Positions 40,286-48,406 of a stretch of DNA of 64,000 bases are shown in pieces. The translations under genes and the position numbers were made by a program. Source of the stretch: Candidatus Acidiferrum typicum (GTDB lineage Bacteria; Acidobacteriota; Terriglobia; Acidiferrales; UBA7541). The notes beneath the pieces are model-generated. The model saw only the letters and a list, made by a program, of their open reading frames with translations. It was not told the DNA's origin and searched no databases. Location: assembly GCA_025463055.1 (NCBI GenBank), contig JAOAPV010000118.1, positions 1 to 64,000 on the forward strand. The letters are read 5' to 3'. Numbering within the stretch: position 1 is the stretch's first letter; every line of letters begins with the position of its first letter.

Positions 40286-41530
40286 TTAGTTTAAGTATGG
40301 CGGGCGGTCGTCGGGACGATCATCGCGATCTCTGTCACGATCGCGATCTCTGCGTTGGTCGCGGCGATCGTCGCGGTCACGGTAATCTTCACGATCGCGC
40401 TCATGATAGCGATCATGATCTCGTTCCCAGCCGCGGCGGTCATCGTCGTTCCAGTCGCGGGACCACTCGCGCCATTCACTCTGGCGCCGATCGACGATCT
40501 CGAAGTCGGCACGGCAGCCGCGATCGACCCAGATACGGTCGCGATCATAGCCCCACGTGCGATTGAAGACGCAATCGGCTTCGCTACGCTGGCGGATTAT
40601 GAAAACGCCGTCACGAGTATCAACGGGACAGAAATAGCGGTTCATGTAATCAGAGGGGCAGTAGACCAATGCGGCGGCGTTTCTCTGCCAATCGCCGGTA
40701 ACGCGGAAGTCGGCACGGCAGCCGCGGTCAACCCAAATTCCGCGCTTGCCGTAGCCCCAGGTTTGGTCCTCAACGCAAGAGGCTTGGCTGCGTTGGCGAA
40801 TCATCCGCACGCCGAAGCGAGAATCGGCCGGACACCAGGCGCGCCCCATATCATCGGAGGGGCAGTAAACTATGTAGGATTCGCCCCAGCCGCGGAATTC
40901 GTTGTCATGGCCGCGGGGCTCTTTGTCTCGGCGGTCATCGGCATCGCGGCGTACAAGGACATCGCGGCGGCGGCCGTCGATACGAAATAGGAGAAACTTC
41001 TGATTGTCGCCGCCGTTCGGAGGAAAAACCTGGAAAAGCTTTCCATTGCTGTGCGAGCCGTCTGGCAAATCCAGTGACTTACCGATGCGGGACGTGATCT
41101 TGACCCAGCCTTGGCCGACATCTTCGATTCGCCATAACTGGGTCTGGTCATTTCCGGGGCGGGAGAGGATTACGGGCACAGCCTCATGAACGTAGGGCTT
41201 TTGGACATCCAAACTCATTCCGGTTTGCGCGGATTTGATGCGGACGAAGCCAGAGCCAGCCTCCTCGATGTCCCACTGCTGGTTTCGGACGTTGTTAGGC
41301 GGATTGAGCTGATCGCTCCCGTAGGCGGCGGCCCATTGCCGGATCGTTCGGCCATCGCGAAGGTCCACGTCCAAGACCTTGCCACTGGCAACGTTCTGGA
41401 TTTGGTATCGTCCCGGCCCAGAATAGCCGCTTGGCGATTGGGCTTGGGTTAAGGGAACCGCGAACGTCGATGCAGCAATCAGCGCCAACGCAAGGTGAGC
41501 AGGGCTGGAAAATCTTTCTAATGCGGCCAT
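40286..41530 (-). CDS. Exported protein with ricin-type lectin domain, two DUF3011 repeats and an Arg/Asp tail
   Basis: A 414-residue exported protein. The signal peptide (about 1-32) ends in TQAQ. Residues 35-165 form a ricin-type beta-trefoil (GRYQIQNVASGKVLDVDL, QQWDIEEAGSGFVRIKS, WRIEDVGQGWVKITS) that probably binds carbohydrate. Two DUF3011 repeats follow (about 195-330), each with four Cys and WGY-x-x-x-x-IWVDRGCRADF. The last about 70 residues are almost only Arg, Asp and Glu. AGGAGG eight bases before the ATG fixes the start. The protein likely binds cell-wall or external polysaccharide; the charged tail is probably unstructured. Minus strand, divergent from the radical SAM gene. Confidence 0.82.
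   Translation of the reverse strand: MAALERFSSPAHLALALIAASTFAVPLTQAQSPSGYSGPGRYQIQNVASGKVLDVDLRDGRTIRQWAAAYGSDQLNPPNNVRNQQWDIEEAGSGFVRIKSAQTGMSLDVQKPYVHEAVPVILSRPGNDQTQLWRIEDVGQGWVKITSRIGKSLDLPDGSHSNGKLFQVFPPNGGDNQKFLLFRIDGRRRDVLVRRDADDRRDKEPRGHDNEFRGWGESYIVYCPSDDMGRAWCPADSRFGVRMIRQRSQASCVEDQTWGYGKRGIWVDRGCRADFRVTGDWQRNAAALVYCPSDYMNRYFCPVDTRDGVFIIRQRSEADCVFNRTWGYDRDRIWVDRGCRADFEIVDRRQSEWREWSRDWNDDDRRGWERDHDRYHERDREDYRDRDDRRDQRRDRDRDRDRDDRPDDRPPYLN
40318..40422. repeat. GATC-dense low-complexity repeat encoding the Arg/Asp tail
   Basis: About 105 bases made of imperfect repeats around CGATCG/CGCGATC contain eight GATC sites, where less than one would be expected. On the minus strand they encode alternating Arg and Asp codons. 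Such stretches are prone to slippage, so the tail length may vary among strains. Confidence 0.6.
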
Positions 41531-41711
41531 CGCAGAATCCTCCTGGCGAGCAAACCCCGTGTCAGAGCTGGTTCCGGGCATCAGCATGGATAAAGTCCGA
41601 CAGAGGGTTGTGAGTTGATTTAAGCAAGCTGGCGAGAACGGGGCAAGGCTGGAACGCGCGGGCGTTGCGTAACAGGCAAGGACTTTTTGAGGAGGAGAAT
41701 AGAGAAAGAAC

Positions 41712-41740
41712 TTGACAAAGGCGAAAGTAAAGCGAATACT
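41712..41740 (+). promoter_or_regulatory. Sigma-70 promoter of the radical SAM gene
   Basis: TTGACA (41712-41717) and AATACT (41735-41740) are 17 bases apart, predicting a start near 41747 and a 16-base leader before ATG 41763. An upstream in-frame TTG at 41712 is itself part of the -35 and so cannot be the start codon. Confidence 0.6.
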
Positions 41741-41762
41741 CAAGGCCGATGTGAGGTGGGCC

Positions 41763-43070
41763 ATGTCTCCAGTTCATTCCAATTCGACGCCAGACGTTCG
41801 GCGCCGCCCCGCTCAACAAACCACGCTGTTCCCTGCCGATTCCACCCAATCAACGGAACAAGGCCCAAAAGCTCGGACCGGATCTGATCTTGCCCCGATC
41901 GTGACTGGTCCTGGTGGCAGCATCTCGGGTTGCCCCACGCCGGATTGCCCCCCGGCGTTCTCGGCTGAACATGGCGCCCCACGCCATGAAGAAAGCCGGA
42001 CCCGAGATGCCGCCGCGCATTGTGGCGCGGAATCCGCTCGATGTTCTGCGGATGCTTCTGCGCCTCTGGTTGGCATTGCCCGCCTCGCAGCCAATTCTCC
42101 CGCGGCGGAGACACAACGGAGTTCACCGGAGCGGCCGGAATATTTTCTGCTGCCGGTAAAGTCGATCTTGAATCGTTGCGATTCGAAGCGGGTACCGTTC
42201 GAATGGACGATAAATCCCTACCGCGGTTGCGAGTTTGCGTGCAAATACTGCTATGCGCGGTACACGCACGAATATATGGAGCTGGATGGCTCGGAATTCG
42301 AGAAAAAGATTTTTGTGAAGCAAGATGCAGCGCCGCTGCTGGTGCAGGACATGCGCAAGTATTCGTTTGCGTCGAAAAGCTCTGGTGGAGTGTACCCGGA
42401 GCACATCGCGATTGGGACCGCCACGGATCCTTACCAACCGGCTGAGCGGGAGTACGGAGTGACGCGGGCGTGCCTGGAGGAATTGGCGAAACGCGAGGGG
42501 CTTAGCGTGTCGTTGATTACGAAATCGAACCAGATCGTGCGGGACATCGATCTCTTCAAGAAGATTGCGGAGCGGTCGGAGTTGTCGCTGAACATTACGA
42601 TTACGACGCTGCGGCCACGGTTGGCGCGCTTGCTGGAGCCGCGAGCGCCTCGGCCAGACTTGCGCTTGGCTGCAGTGAAACAGTTGCGGGATGCGGGATT
42701 GGCGGTGGGCGTTTCGGCTTGCCCGCTGATACCGGGAATGACGGATCGCGACGGTGAGTTGGAGGCGGTGGCGGCGGCGGCGAAGAATGCCGGGGCGCAG
42801 TGGTTCTTTTCTAATGTGCTGTTTCTGATGCCATCGTCGGCGAAGCAGTTCCTGCCCTTTGTGCGCGAGAAATTCCCAAAACTGGCGAAGCAGTATGAAG
42901 AGTGGTACGCGAAAAACGGATATGCGCCGGATGAGTATCGAAAGCAGATGTCGCAGCGGGTGGCCCGGATTCGGCAGGAGTATGGGTTTGTTTCGCGGCC
43001 GTGGGAGGAAAAGACGCGGAAGACCAAGCAGCCGCAGCTTTCACTCGTTTTGCAGGGGAGCGCGGCTTAG
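41763..43070 (+). CDS. Radical SAM protein, SplB-like family, with disordered N-terminus
   Basis: A 435-residue iron-sulfur enzyme of the PA0069/SplB-like group of radical SAM proteins. The cluster motif is CxxxCxxC in NPYRGCEFACKYCYARYTHEY. The conserved ELDGSEFEKKIFVK and GTATDPYQPAEREYGVTRACLE follow, then a TIM-barrel-like region (LSLNITITTLRPRLARLLEP, VSACPLIPGMTD). Reactions of this subgroup are not established; spore photoproduct lyase is a distant relative. Residues 1-130 are Pro/Ala/Ser-rich and probably disordered, an uncommon addition. GAGGTG just upstream and the promoter position support ATG 41763. Confidence 0.85.
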   Translation: MSPVHSNSTPDVRRRPAQQTTLFPADSTQSTEQGPKARTGSDLAPIVTGPGGSISGCPTPDCPPAFSAEHGAPRHEESRTRDAAAHCGAESARCSADASAPLVGIARLAANSPAAETQRSSPERPEYFLLPVKSILNRCDSKRVPFEWTINPYRGCEFACKYCYARYTHEYMELDGSEFEKKIFVKQDAAPLLVQDMRKYSFASKSSGGVYPEHIAIGTATDPYQPAEREYGVTRACLEELAKREGLSVSLITKSNQIVRDIDLFKKIAERSELSLNITITTLRPRLARLLEPRAPRPDLRLAAVKQLRDAGLAVGVSACPLIPGMTDRDGELEAVAAAAKNAGAQWFFSNVLFLMPSSAKQFLPFVREKFPKLAKQYEEWYAKNGYAPDEYRKQMSQRVARIRQEYGFVSRPWEEKTRKTKQPQLSLVLQGSAA

Positions 43071-43141
43071 GAGCTTCTAGTTTAGGGAGTCGAAGGAGAA
43101 TACCCGCACAACAACCAGAAATGGGTGTCCCACTGGTCGCG

Positions 43142-43780
43142 TTAAGGGACGATGATGCGGGTTTCCTCCCGCTTTAGTTCTTGGGCCTCTGGGAATTGGC
43201 TACGGAGGAATTCGATGTAGCGGCGCGAACGAAGGCGGCCGTTCGTCCGTAGCAACCCCATCCGGTAAAGAAAAACCAGAACGTAGAAGATGTCCGAGTC
43301 TTTCAGGGCCGAGAAGCCGGTGCGGTCAGCTTGCTGCTGCTTTACTTCAGTGATGAAGCTGGTGACTGCGGCGTAGAGCTCGCGGGCCAGTCGCGCATCC
43401 GGCGGCTTTTCGTAGTAGATGCCGGTTTGTAGCGTCTTAAAGGTTTCGGCCAGCGCCAGGATGGCGGTGAGAACGTCGGAGTCCGTGGCTTCGCGCTGGG
43501 ATGCGCAGAATTTCGCGACGGTGAAGGCGAGCGCAGACATCAGTTGCTGCTGCGTGTGAACAATATCGGACGGGAGATTGACCTCCAGCAGAGGCGTTTC
43601 CGGCGGCAGGGAACGGGGATGCTCGTCCTCGTAGCGATGAGCGGCCAGCAGGTGCGCGCAATCCGGCGCGCAATCAATCGTGACTTCGCGGCCGATGCCG
43701 CAGCAAACCGCGCAGATCGTTTCGCCCTTAGCGGGACAGAACCGCGCGCCTTTGCGCTTCTCGCAAATGGGACAGATCAA
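43142..43780 (-). CDS. Cys-rich N-terminus protein, conserved type, function unknown
   Basis: A 212-residue protein with a zinc-finger-like N-terminus (about 1-45): CPICEKRKGARFCPAKGETICAVCCG, then CAPDCAHL with eight Cys in total, enough for two zinc sites. The remaining 160 residues are helical, with no signal or membrane segment (QQLMSALAFTVAKF, LRSRRYIEFLRSQFPEAQ). I do not know the family name; it resembles uncharacterised acidobacterial proteins. The TTG start at 43780 follows GGAGG by four bases. It converges on the radical SAM gene and starts upstream of the flavin monooxygenase's 3' end on the same strand (74 bp). Confidence 0.6.
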   Translation of the reverse strand: MICPICEKRKGARFCPAKGETICAVCCGIGREVTIDCAPDCAHLLAAHRYEDEHPRSLPPETPLLEVNLPSDIVHTQQQLMSALAFTVAKFCASQREATDSDVLTAILALAETFKTLQTGIYYEKPPDARLARELYAAVTSFITEVKQQQADRTGFSALKDSDIFYVLVFLYRMGLLRTNGRLRSRRYIEFLRSQFPEAQELKREETRIIVP

Positions 43781-43854
43781 ACAGCCTCCGACAAGCTAAA
43801 CGCAAAAAAGCAGAATACGCTGCGTTGGGGCAAAAAGCCAAAACACCGTCGGCA

Positions 43855-45078
43855 TTATGGCAATGGGTGAACGTCCGGAGTTTTTACGTGCTCAGGGCGG
43901 AAACCAATGCCGACGAGCCGCGCGGGGATGCGCTGCAAGAGTGGCCAGCGGTCGACAAGCTTGAGAATCCAAGGAGCTTGGATACGCGAGCTGCGGAGCA
44001 CCCGCTTGATCACGTTGTTTTGAATGAGGATTTGCATGCGCTGCGTGGCCCGCGTGGGGAACTCGCGGCGCTTTTGGACGGCGGCGAGTTCGTGGTCATT
44101 GGCCCCGCGCGTTTGGAGCGGCTTGGCGAGAATGTTAGCGCCGGCAACGGCATCCTGAATGGCCAGATTGATGCCCACGCCGCCAATCGGCGACATCGCA
44201 TGAGCCGAGTCGCCGATGCACAGCAGGCCTGGCCGCCACCAACGTTTCAGGCGATCGACCATTACCGTGAGCAACTTGATGTGCTCCCAGTCAGCAAGCT
44301 CTGCAACGCGGTCACGCAGAAAGGGAGCCAACTTTGCGAGTTGCGCCTGAAAGGCAAGCAGGCCGCGCGCACGAAGCTCGTCATAAGCGCCCTTGGGGAT
44401 GATGAGAGCACACTGCCAGTACGTGCGCCGGTTGAGTAACACCAGGATTCTGCCGGCATCCACCCGGCCCAGAGTAATCGGTGGATCGCTCTCCGCACGC
44501 GAAATCTGCATCCAGAGGACATCCATTGGCGCCCCAAGATTGATGACTTCCAGGCCTGCTTTTTGACGAATGATGGACTGGCGGCCATCCGCTGCGATGG
44601 TGAGGCCGGCGCGAATGCCAAGCTGGCCCTGCGCTGATTTGGCGCGGACGCCGGTAACAAGCCCGTCCTCGACAAGCAGATCCGTGGCTTCGGTATTCGT
44701 TAGCAGCCGAAAAGCCGGGTAGCGTTTGGCCTCTTCGGCGAAGAAATTCAAGAAATCCCATTGCGGCATAAACGCTAGGAACTTGCAGTGAGTTGAAAGG
44801 TGCGTGAAATCCGCGATGCGCAAATGTGAATTGCCGATCCAGCCGGTAAGCTGGCGCACTTCATCGTGCGGTCGCTGAAGGAATTTCTCGAGGAGACCTA
44901 GCTCGTGCAGCAGGTCGAGAGTGGAAGGATGAATCGTGTCACCACGGAAGTCCCTAAGAAAATCACCGTGCTTTTCGAGGACCACTACCTCTATGCCAGC
45001 ACGGGCCAGAAGATAGCCAAGCATCATGCCGGCAGGGCCGCCACCAACGATGCAGCAACGAGTGTTGAGTTGTTCCAA
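43855..45078 (-). CDS. FAD-dependent aromatic-ring-type monooxygenase (PHBH fold)
   Basis: A 407-residue flavoprotein of the p-hydroxybenzoate hydroxylase/UbiH group. It has the Rossmann FAD motif CCIVGGGPAGMMLGYLLARAG, VVLEKHGDFLRDFRGDTIHPST, the DG motif TIAADGRQSIIRQ and the GD motif LLCIGDSAHAMSPIGGVGINLAIQDA. Such enzymes hydroxylate aromatic or related substrates with NAD(P)H and oxygen. The length fits single-component enzymes. The substrate cannot be read from the sequence; ubiquinone-type or secondary-metabolite hydroxylation are options. No partner genes are adjacent. Confidence 0.87.
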   Translation of the reverse strand: MEQLNTRCCIVGGGPAGMMLGYLLARAGIEVVVLEKHGDFLRDFRGDTIHPSTLDLLHELGLLEKFLQRPHDEVRQLTGWIGNSHLRIADFTHLSTHCKFLAFMPQWDFLNFFAEEAKRYPAFRLLTNTEATDLLVEDGLVTGVRAKSAQGQLGIRAGLTIAADGRQSIIRQKAGLEVINLGAPMDVLWMQISRAESDPPITLGRVDAGRILVLLNRRTYWQCALIIPKGAYDELRARGLLAFQAQLAKLAPFLRDRVAELADWEHIKLLTVMVDRLKRWWRPGLLCIGDSAHAMSPIGGVGINLAIQDAVAGANILAKPLQTRGANDHELAAVQKRREFPTRATQRMQILIQNNVIKRVLRSSRIQAPWILKLVDRWPLLQRIPARLVGIGFRPEHVKTPDVHPLP

Positions 45079-45269
45079 GTCCGCCGTCCCGGGCTCACGC
45101 CAAGCGCTTGCAAAGATTGTAACTGACCGGCAACGCTGCTCGGTTGGGTTCTATCGCTTTACGCTGAGACGGTCAAAGTGCTAAGTTCTCCGAGCTTGTG
45201 CCACAAGCTTTTCCCTCAGTTTTCCTAATACTGAGCTCAAGCAAAATCCTTCGGTTGATCGAGGAACAT

Positions 45270-47405
45270 ATGCCAAAAAACAATTCGCATGCGCGCCGAT
45301 TAGGAGTTGTCGCCGGCGTTCTCGTGGTCATGGCGTCTTTATCGCTGGCGCAGACTTTGCAATATCCGGCAGCGCGGAAAATGGAACAAACCGATAGCTA
45401 CGATGGCACAAAGGTGAGCGATCCTTATCGCTGGCTGGAGGACGACCACTCTGAAGAAACAGCGCGGTGGGTGAAGGCCGAGAACGAACTGACGTTCTCT
45501 TATTTGGACAAGATTCCGTATCGCGCACAGGTTATGAAGCGGCTGGAGCAGGTGTACAACTATCCGAAATACGTTCAGCCGTTCCGCAAAAGCAAACTTT
45601 ATTTCTTTTCGAAGAACGATGGACTGCAGAACCAGAACGTATTTTACGTTCAGACCGGGCTGGAGGGAACACCGGAACTTCTCCTTGATCCCAACAAGTT
45701 TTCCGCGGACGGCACCTCGCGGCTGCATGCGTTTACGGTTTCCAGGACTGGCCAATATTGCGCATATGCCGTGTCAACAGGCGGGGCGGACTGGGAAGAG
45801 GCGCATGTAATGGAAGTGAGTACGCGAAAAGTGGCTGCTGAGGACTTGAAGGGCCTGAAATTTTCCACGCTTGCCTGGGCGGGGAAGGGATTTTTTTATA
45901 GCAGGTTCGACGCGCCGAAAGAGGCGCATGAACTCTCGTCTAAGGACGAGTTTCAGAAAATTTATTATCACCGGCTGGGTGCCCCGCAATCGGACGACGA
46001 GCTGATTTACGAAGATAAAACGAAGCCAGAGCAATTCTACGCTGTGTATACGACCGAAGATGAGCGGTTCGCGATTTTGGCGATGCGCGGCAAGGGTTCG
46101 AAGGGCAATGCGCTCTTCTTTCGCGATCTCTCGAAGGATGAAAAGAAGTTCACTCCGATCGTGCCGGAGATCTCAGACGATTCATTCCAGGTCGTTGATA
46201 ATCTCGGCGACAAATTCCTGGTTATAACCAATCGAAAAGCGCCCAACTACCGATTGACGGTTTATGATCCCGCCGGCAAAGATTCCGCGTGGAAAGACGT
46301 GCTTCCCGAAAAACCAGAGACGCTGCAAGACGTGGCAACAGCGGGCGGGAAAATTTTTGCTACGTACATGAAGGACGTAACGAGCAGAGTTTACGTCTAC
46401 AGCCTTGCCGGGCAAATGGAGAATGAGATCGCGCTGCCGGGCGTAGGCACGGCGTCGGATTTTGGCGGCAATCGCGACGACAAGATCGCTTTCTTTTCGT
46501 TTAGCTCCATGAATTATCCTCCCACGATATTCCGGTACGATATTGCTTCCCGAGAGGCGAAGATTTTCCGGTCGCCGGAAATCTCCGGCTTTAAGGCCGA
46601 CGACTATGAAACGAAGGAAGTTTTCTATGCGAGCAAAGATGGCACGCGTGTTCCTATGTTTCTGGTGTACCGGCGAGGATTAAAGCTGGACGGGAACAAT
46701 CCCGTGCTGCTTTCCGGGTATGGCGGATTTAACATCGTCGAAGCTCCGGAATTTAATGCCCTGCGGCTGGCTTTGCTGGAGCAAGGCTTTGTGTACGCGT
46801 CGGCGAACATGCGAGGCGGGGGAGAATACGGGGAAAAATGGCACGAAGCGGGATCGAAGCTGAAGAAGCAGAATGTTTTCGATGATTTCATCGCGGCGGG
46901 GGAATGGCTGATCGCGAACAAGTACACTTCGCGCGAGAAGCTGGCGATTTTAGGAGGCTCGAACGGAGGATTATTGGTCGGCGCGGTGATCAATCAAAGG
47001 CCGGACCTTTTTCGAACGGCGGTTGCGCTGGCCGGCGTGATGGATATGCTGCGGTTTCAGAAATTCACGATTGGCTGGGCTTGGGTCTCGGACTACGGAT
47101 CGAGCGACAACGCAGACGAATTCAAAGCGTTGTACGCGTATTCGCCGCTACACAATATTCGTGCCGGGGTAAAGTACCCGGCGACGTTGATCACTACCGC
47201 GGATCATGACGACCGCGTGGTTCCGGGGCACTCGTTCAAGTATGCGGCGACTTTGCAAGCGGCGGCCAGCCACCAAAATCCCGTGCTGATTCGGATTGAT
47301 ACGAACTCCGGACATTCGGCGAGCAGCACGACAAAGAGGCTAGAGCAGACGCGGGATATTTATTCGTTCCTCTTTTACAATCTGGGAATCACGCCGAGAT
47401 ACTAA
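45270..47405 (+). CDS. Exported prolyl oligopeptidase (S9A)
   Basis: A 711-residue serine peptidase that cuts short peptides after proline. The signal peptide (about 1-30) ends in SLAQ. The mature protein starts YPAARKMEQTDSYDGTKVSDPYRWLEDDHSEET, a classic POP opening. The seven-bladed propeller spans about 80-420, and the hydrolase domain ends with Ser in GGSNGGLLVG, Asp in DHDDRVVPGHS and His in NSGHSAS. NMRGGGEYGEKWHEAGSKLKKQNVFDDF is a family signature. GAGGAACAT precedes ATG 45270. The short intergenic region upstream is shared with the divergent monooxygenase gene. Confidence 0.95.
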   Translation: MPKNNSHARRLGVVAGVLVVMASLSLAQTLQYPAARKMEQTDSYDGTKVSDPYRWLEDDHSEETARWVKAENELTFSYLDKIPYRAQVMKRLEQVYNYPKYVQPFRKSKLYFFSKNDGLQNQNVFYVQTGLEGTPELLLDPNKFSADGTSRLHAFTVSRTGQYCAYAVSTGGADWEEAHVMEVSTRKVAAEDLKGLKFSTLAWAGKGFFYSRFDAPKEAHELSSKDEFQKIYYHRLGAPQSDDELIYEDKTKPEQFYAVYTTEDERFAILAMRGKGSKGNALFFRDLSKDEKKFTPIVPEISDDSFQVVDNLGDKFLVITNRKAPNYRLTVYDPAGKDSAWKDVLPEKPETLQDVATAGGKIFATYMKDVTSRVYVYSLAGQMENEIALPGVGTASDFGGNRDDKIAFFSFSSMNYPPTIFRYDIASREAKIFRSPEISGFKADDYETKEVFYASKDGTRVPMFLVYRRGLKLDGNNPVLLSGYGGFNIVEAPEFNALRLALLEQGFVYASANMRGGGEYGEKWHEAGSKLKKQNVFDDFIAAGEWLIANKYTSREKLAILGGSNGGLLVGAVINQRPDLFRTAVALAGVMDMLRFQKFTIGWAWVSDYGSSDNADEFKALYAYSPLHNIRAGVKYPATLITTADHDDRVVPGHSFKYAATLQAAASHQNPVLIRIDTNSGHSASSTTKRLEQTRDIYSFLFYNLGITPRY

Positions 47406-47464
47406 ACGCTTGCTATTGAGCGATTCACACTACTCATCAACAATTTTTGTGTTTGCCCTGAGCG

Positions 47465-47488
47465 TAAAAGCGGCGGCAACTCCGCCGC
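47465..47488 (-). terminator. Rho-independent terminator of the SYLF gene
   Basis: Read on the minus strand, GCGGCGG (47488-47482) pairs with CCGCCGC (47476-47470) around a 5-base loop and runs into TTTTA. It lies 47 bases after the stop of the SYLF-domain gene. Confidence 0.75.
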
Positions 47489-47534
47489 ACTCCAAGAACT
47501 TCGTGAATAGAGCAAGCCTCGGGCGCTAAGTCTC

Positions 47535-48227
47535 CTACTTGGTCTTTGGGGACTTCTGATTTAGCAATGCGATCAGTTTTTGAGCGGAAGGCGGAACGGC
47601 GGCCGCCCCCTTGAAAATTATGCTCTCTGCTTCGAGCTTCCTCCCGTAGACTCGCGCGTTGGCGTCATTGTCGGGGCGAACGGAAGAGCCAGCGAGTGAC
47701 ACGCCTGCGAAAAGCCCCCGTGCCCGCGAATAGGTCAGGATTTCAGCGCGCAGCGTAACATCCGTTTCAGCGGCTGCGTTGCGCCCTTTAGGTCCAGCGG
47801 CAGCAGACGCGTCAGCTCCCAGCTTCACTTTGCTTTTCAGAATGGCGTGAGCTCCTCGATCGTTCATCACCAGCAGCACGAAATCGGTAGCTTGCCCGCC
47901 AATCTGAAATCCGACGCTGCCACCTTCGAGGGCCATCATTGTGGGGGCACTCCATGGGCCCGTGAAGTGCTCGCCGGTGCGGCAAGTCATCGCGCCACGG
48001 CCATAGCTACCGCCCAAAACGAAAGCGGCTTTCAGAACGGACGGGTAGACGATGACGCATTCGGATTTATCGAGGAGGTCCTGCGGAATGTCGTCGGGAA
48101 TGTCCAGGATTTCCTTTAGGATCAGGCCGCAATTTTCCAGGCGGTCCACTTCTTTCTTGTTGTCTGCCGCGGACAGCGGTAAGCCAATGGCTAGCGCCAG
48201 AACGGACGACATGATCTGCTTCAACAT
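47535..48227 (-). CDS. Exported SYLF-domain (Ysc84-like) lipid-binding protein
   Basis: A 230-residue protein with a signal peptide (MLKQIMSSVLALAIGLPLSAADN). The rest is a SYLF/DUF500 domain: ILDIPDDIPQDLLDKSECVIVYPSVLKAAFVLGGSYGRGAMTCR, SAPTMMALEGGSVGFQIGGQATDFVLLVMN, VKLGADASAAAGPKGRNA and YSRARGLFAGVSLAG, all as in the family. SYLF domains bind phosphoinositides in eukaryotes; in bacteria the exported ones probably act on the outer membrane lipid surface. The ATG at 48227 is chosen because GAGGTG lies close upstream and it gives a good signal; an in-frame TTG lies 20 codons further up. Confidence 0.88.
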   Translation of the reverse strand: MLKQIMSSVLALAIGLPLSAADNKKEVDRLENCGLILKEILDIPDDIPQDLLDKSECVIVYPSVLKAAFVLGGSYGRGAMTCRTGEHFTGPWSAPTMMALEGGSVGFQIGGQATDFVLLVMNDRGAHAILKSKVKLGADASAAAGPKGRNAAAETDVTLRAEILTYSRARGLFAGVSLAGSSVRPDNDANARVYGRKLEAESIIFKGAAAVPPSAQKLIALLNQKSPKTK

Positions 48228-48406
48228 CAATTCACCTCGTTGAAATTTGAGCGATGCGATTTTACGTTCCGAGGTTTCTGGGCGCAACCGCGGAGCTTCC
48301 GAACCTTATCTTCGCTGCGGCGTCCTCCACACATCGCGCCAAGCGAAGCCTCTATGCTGTTTCGACTATACTTTCCCGGAACATAATTTGCCAGCAGAGG
48401 TGAAGG

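Noticed and set aside
45193-45212. Short inverted repeat AGCTTGTG/CACAAGCT followed by TTTT as a terminator
   Set aside because: It lies upstream of a gene start with no gene ending nearby on that strand, and the loop would be a single base.
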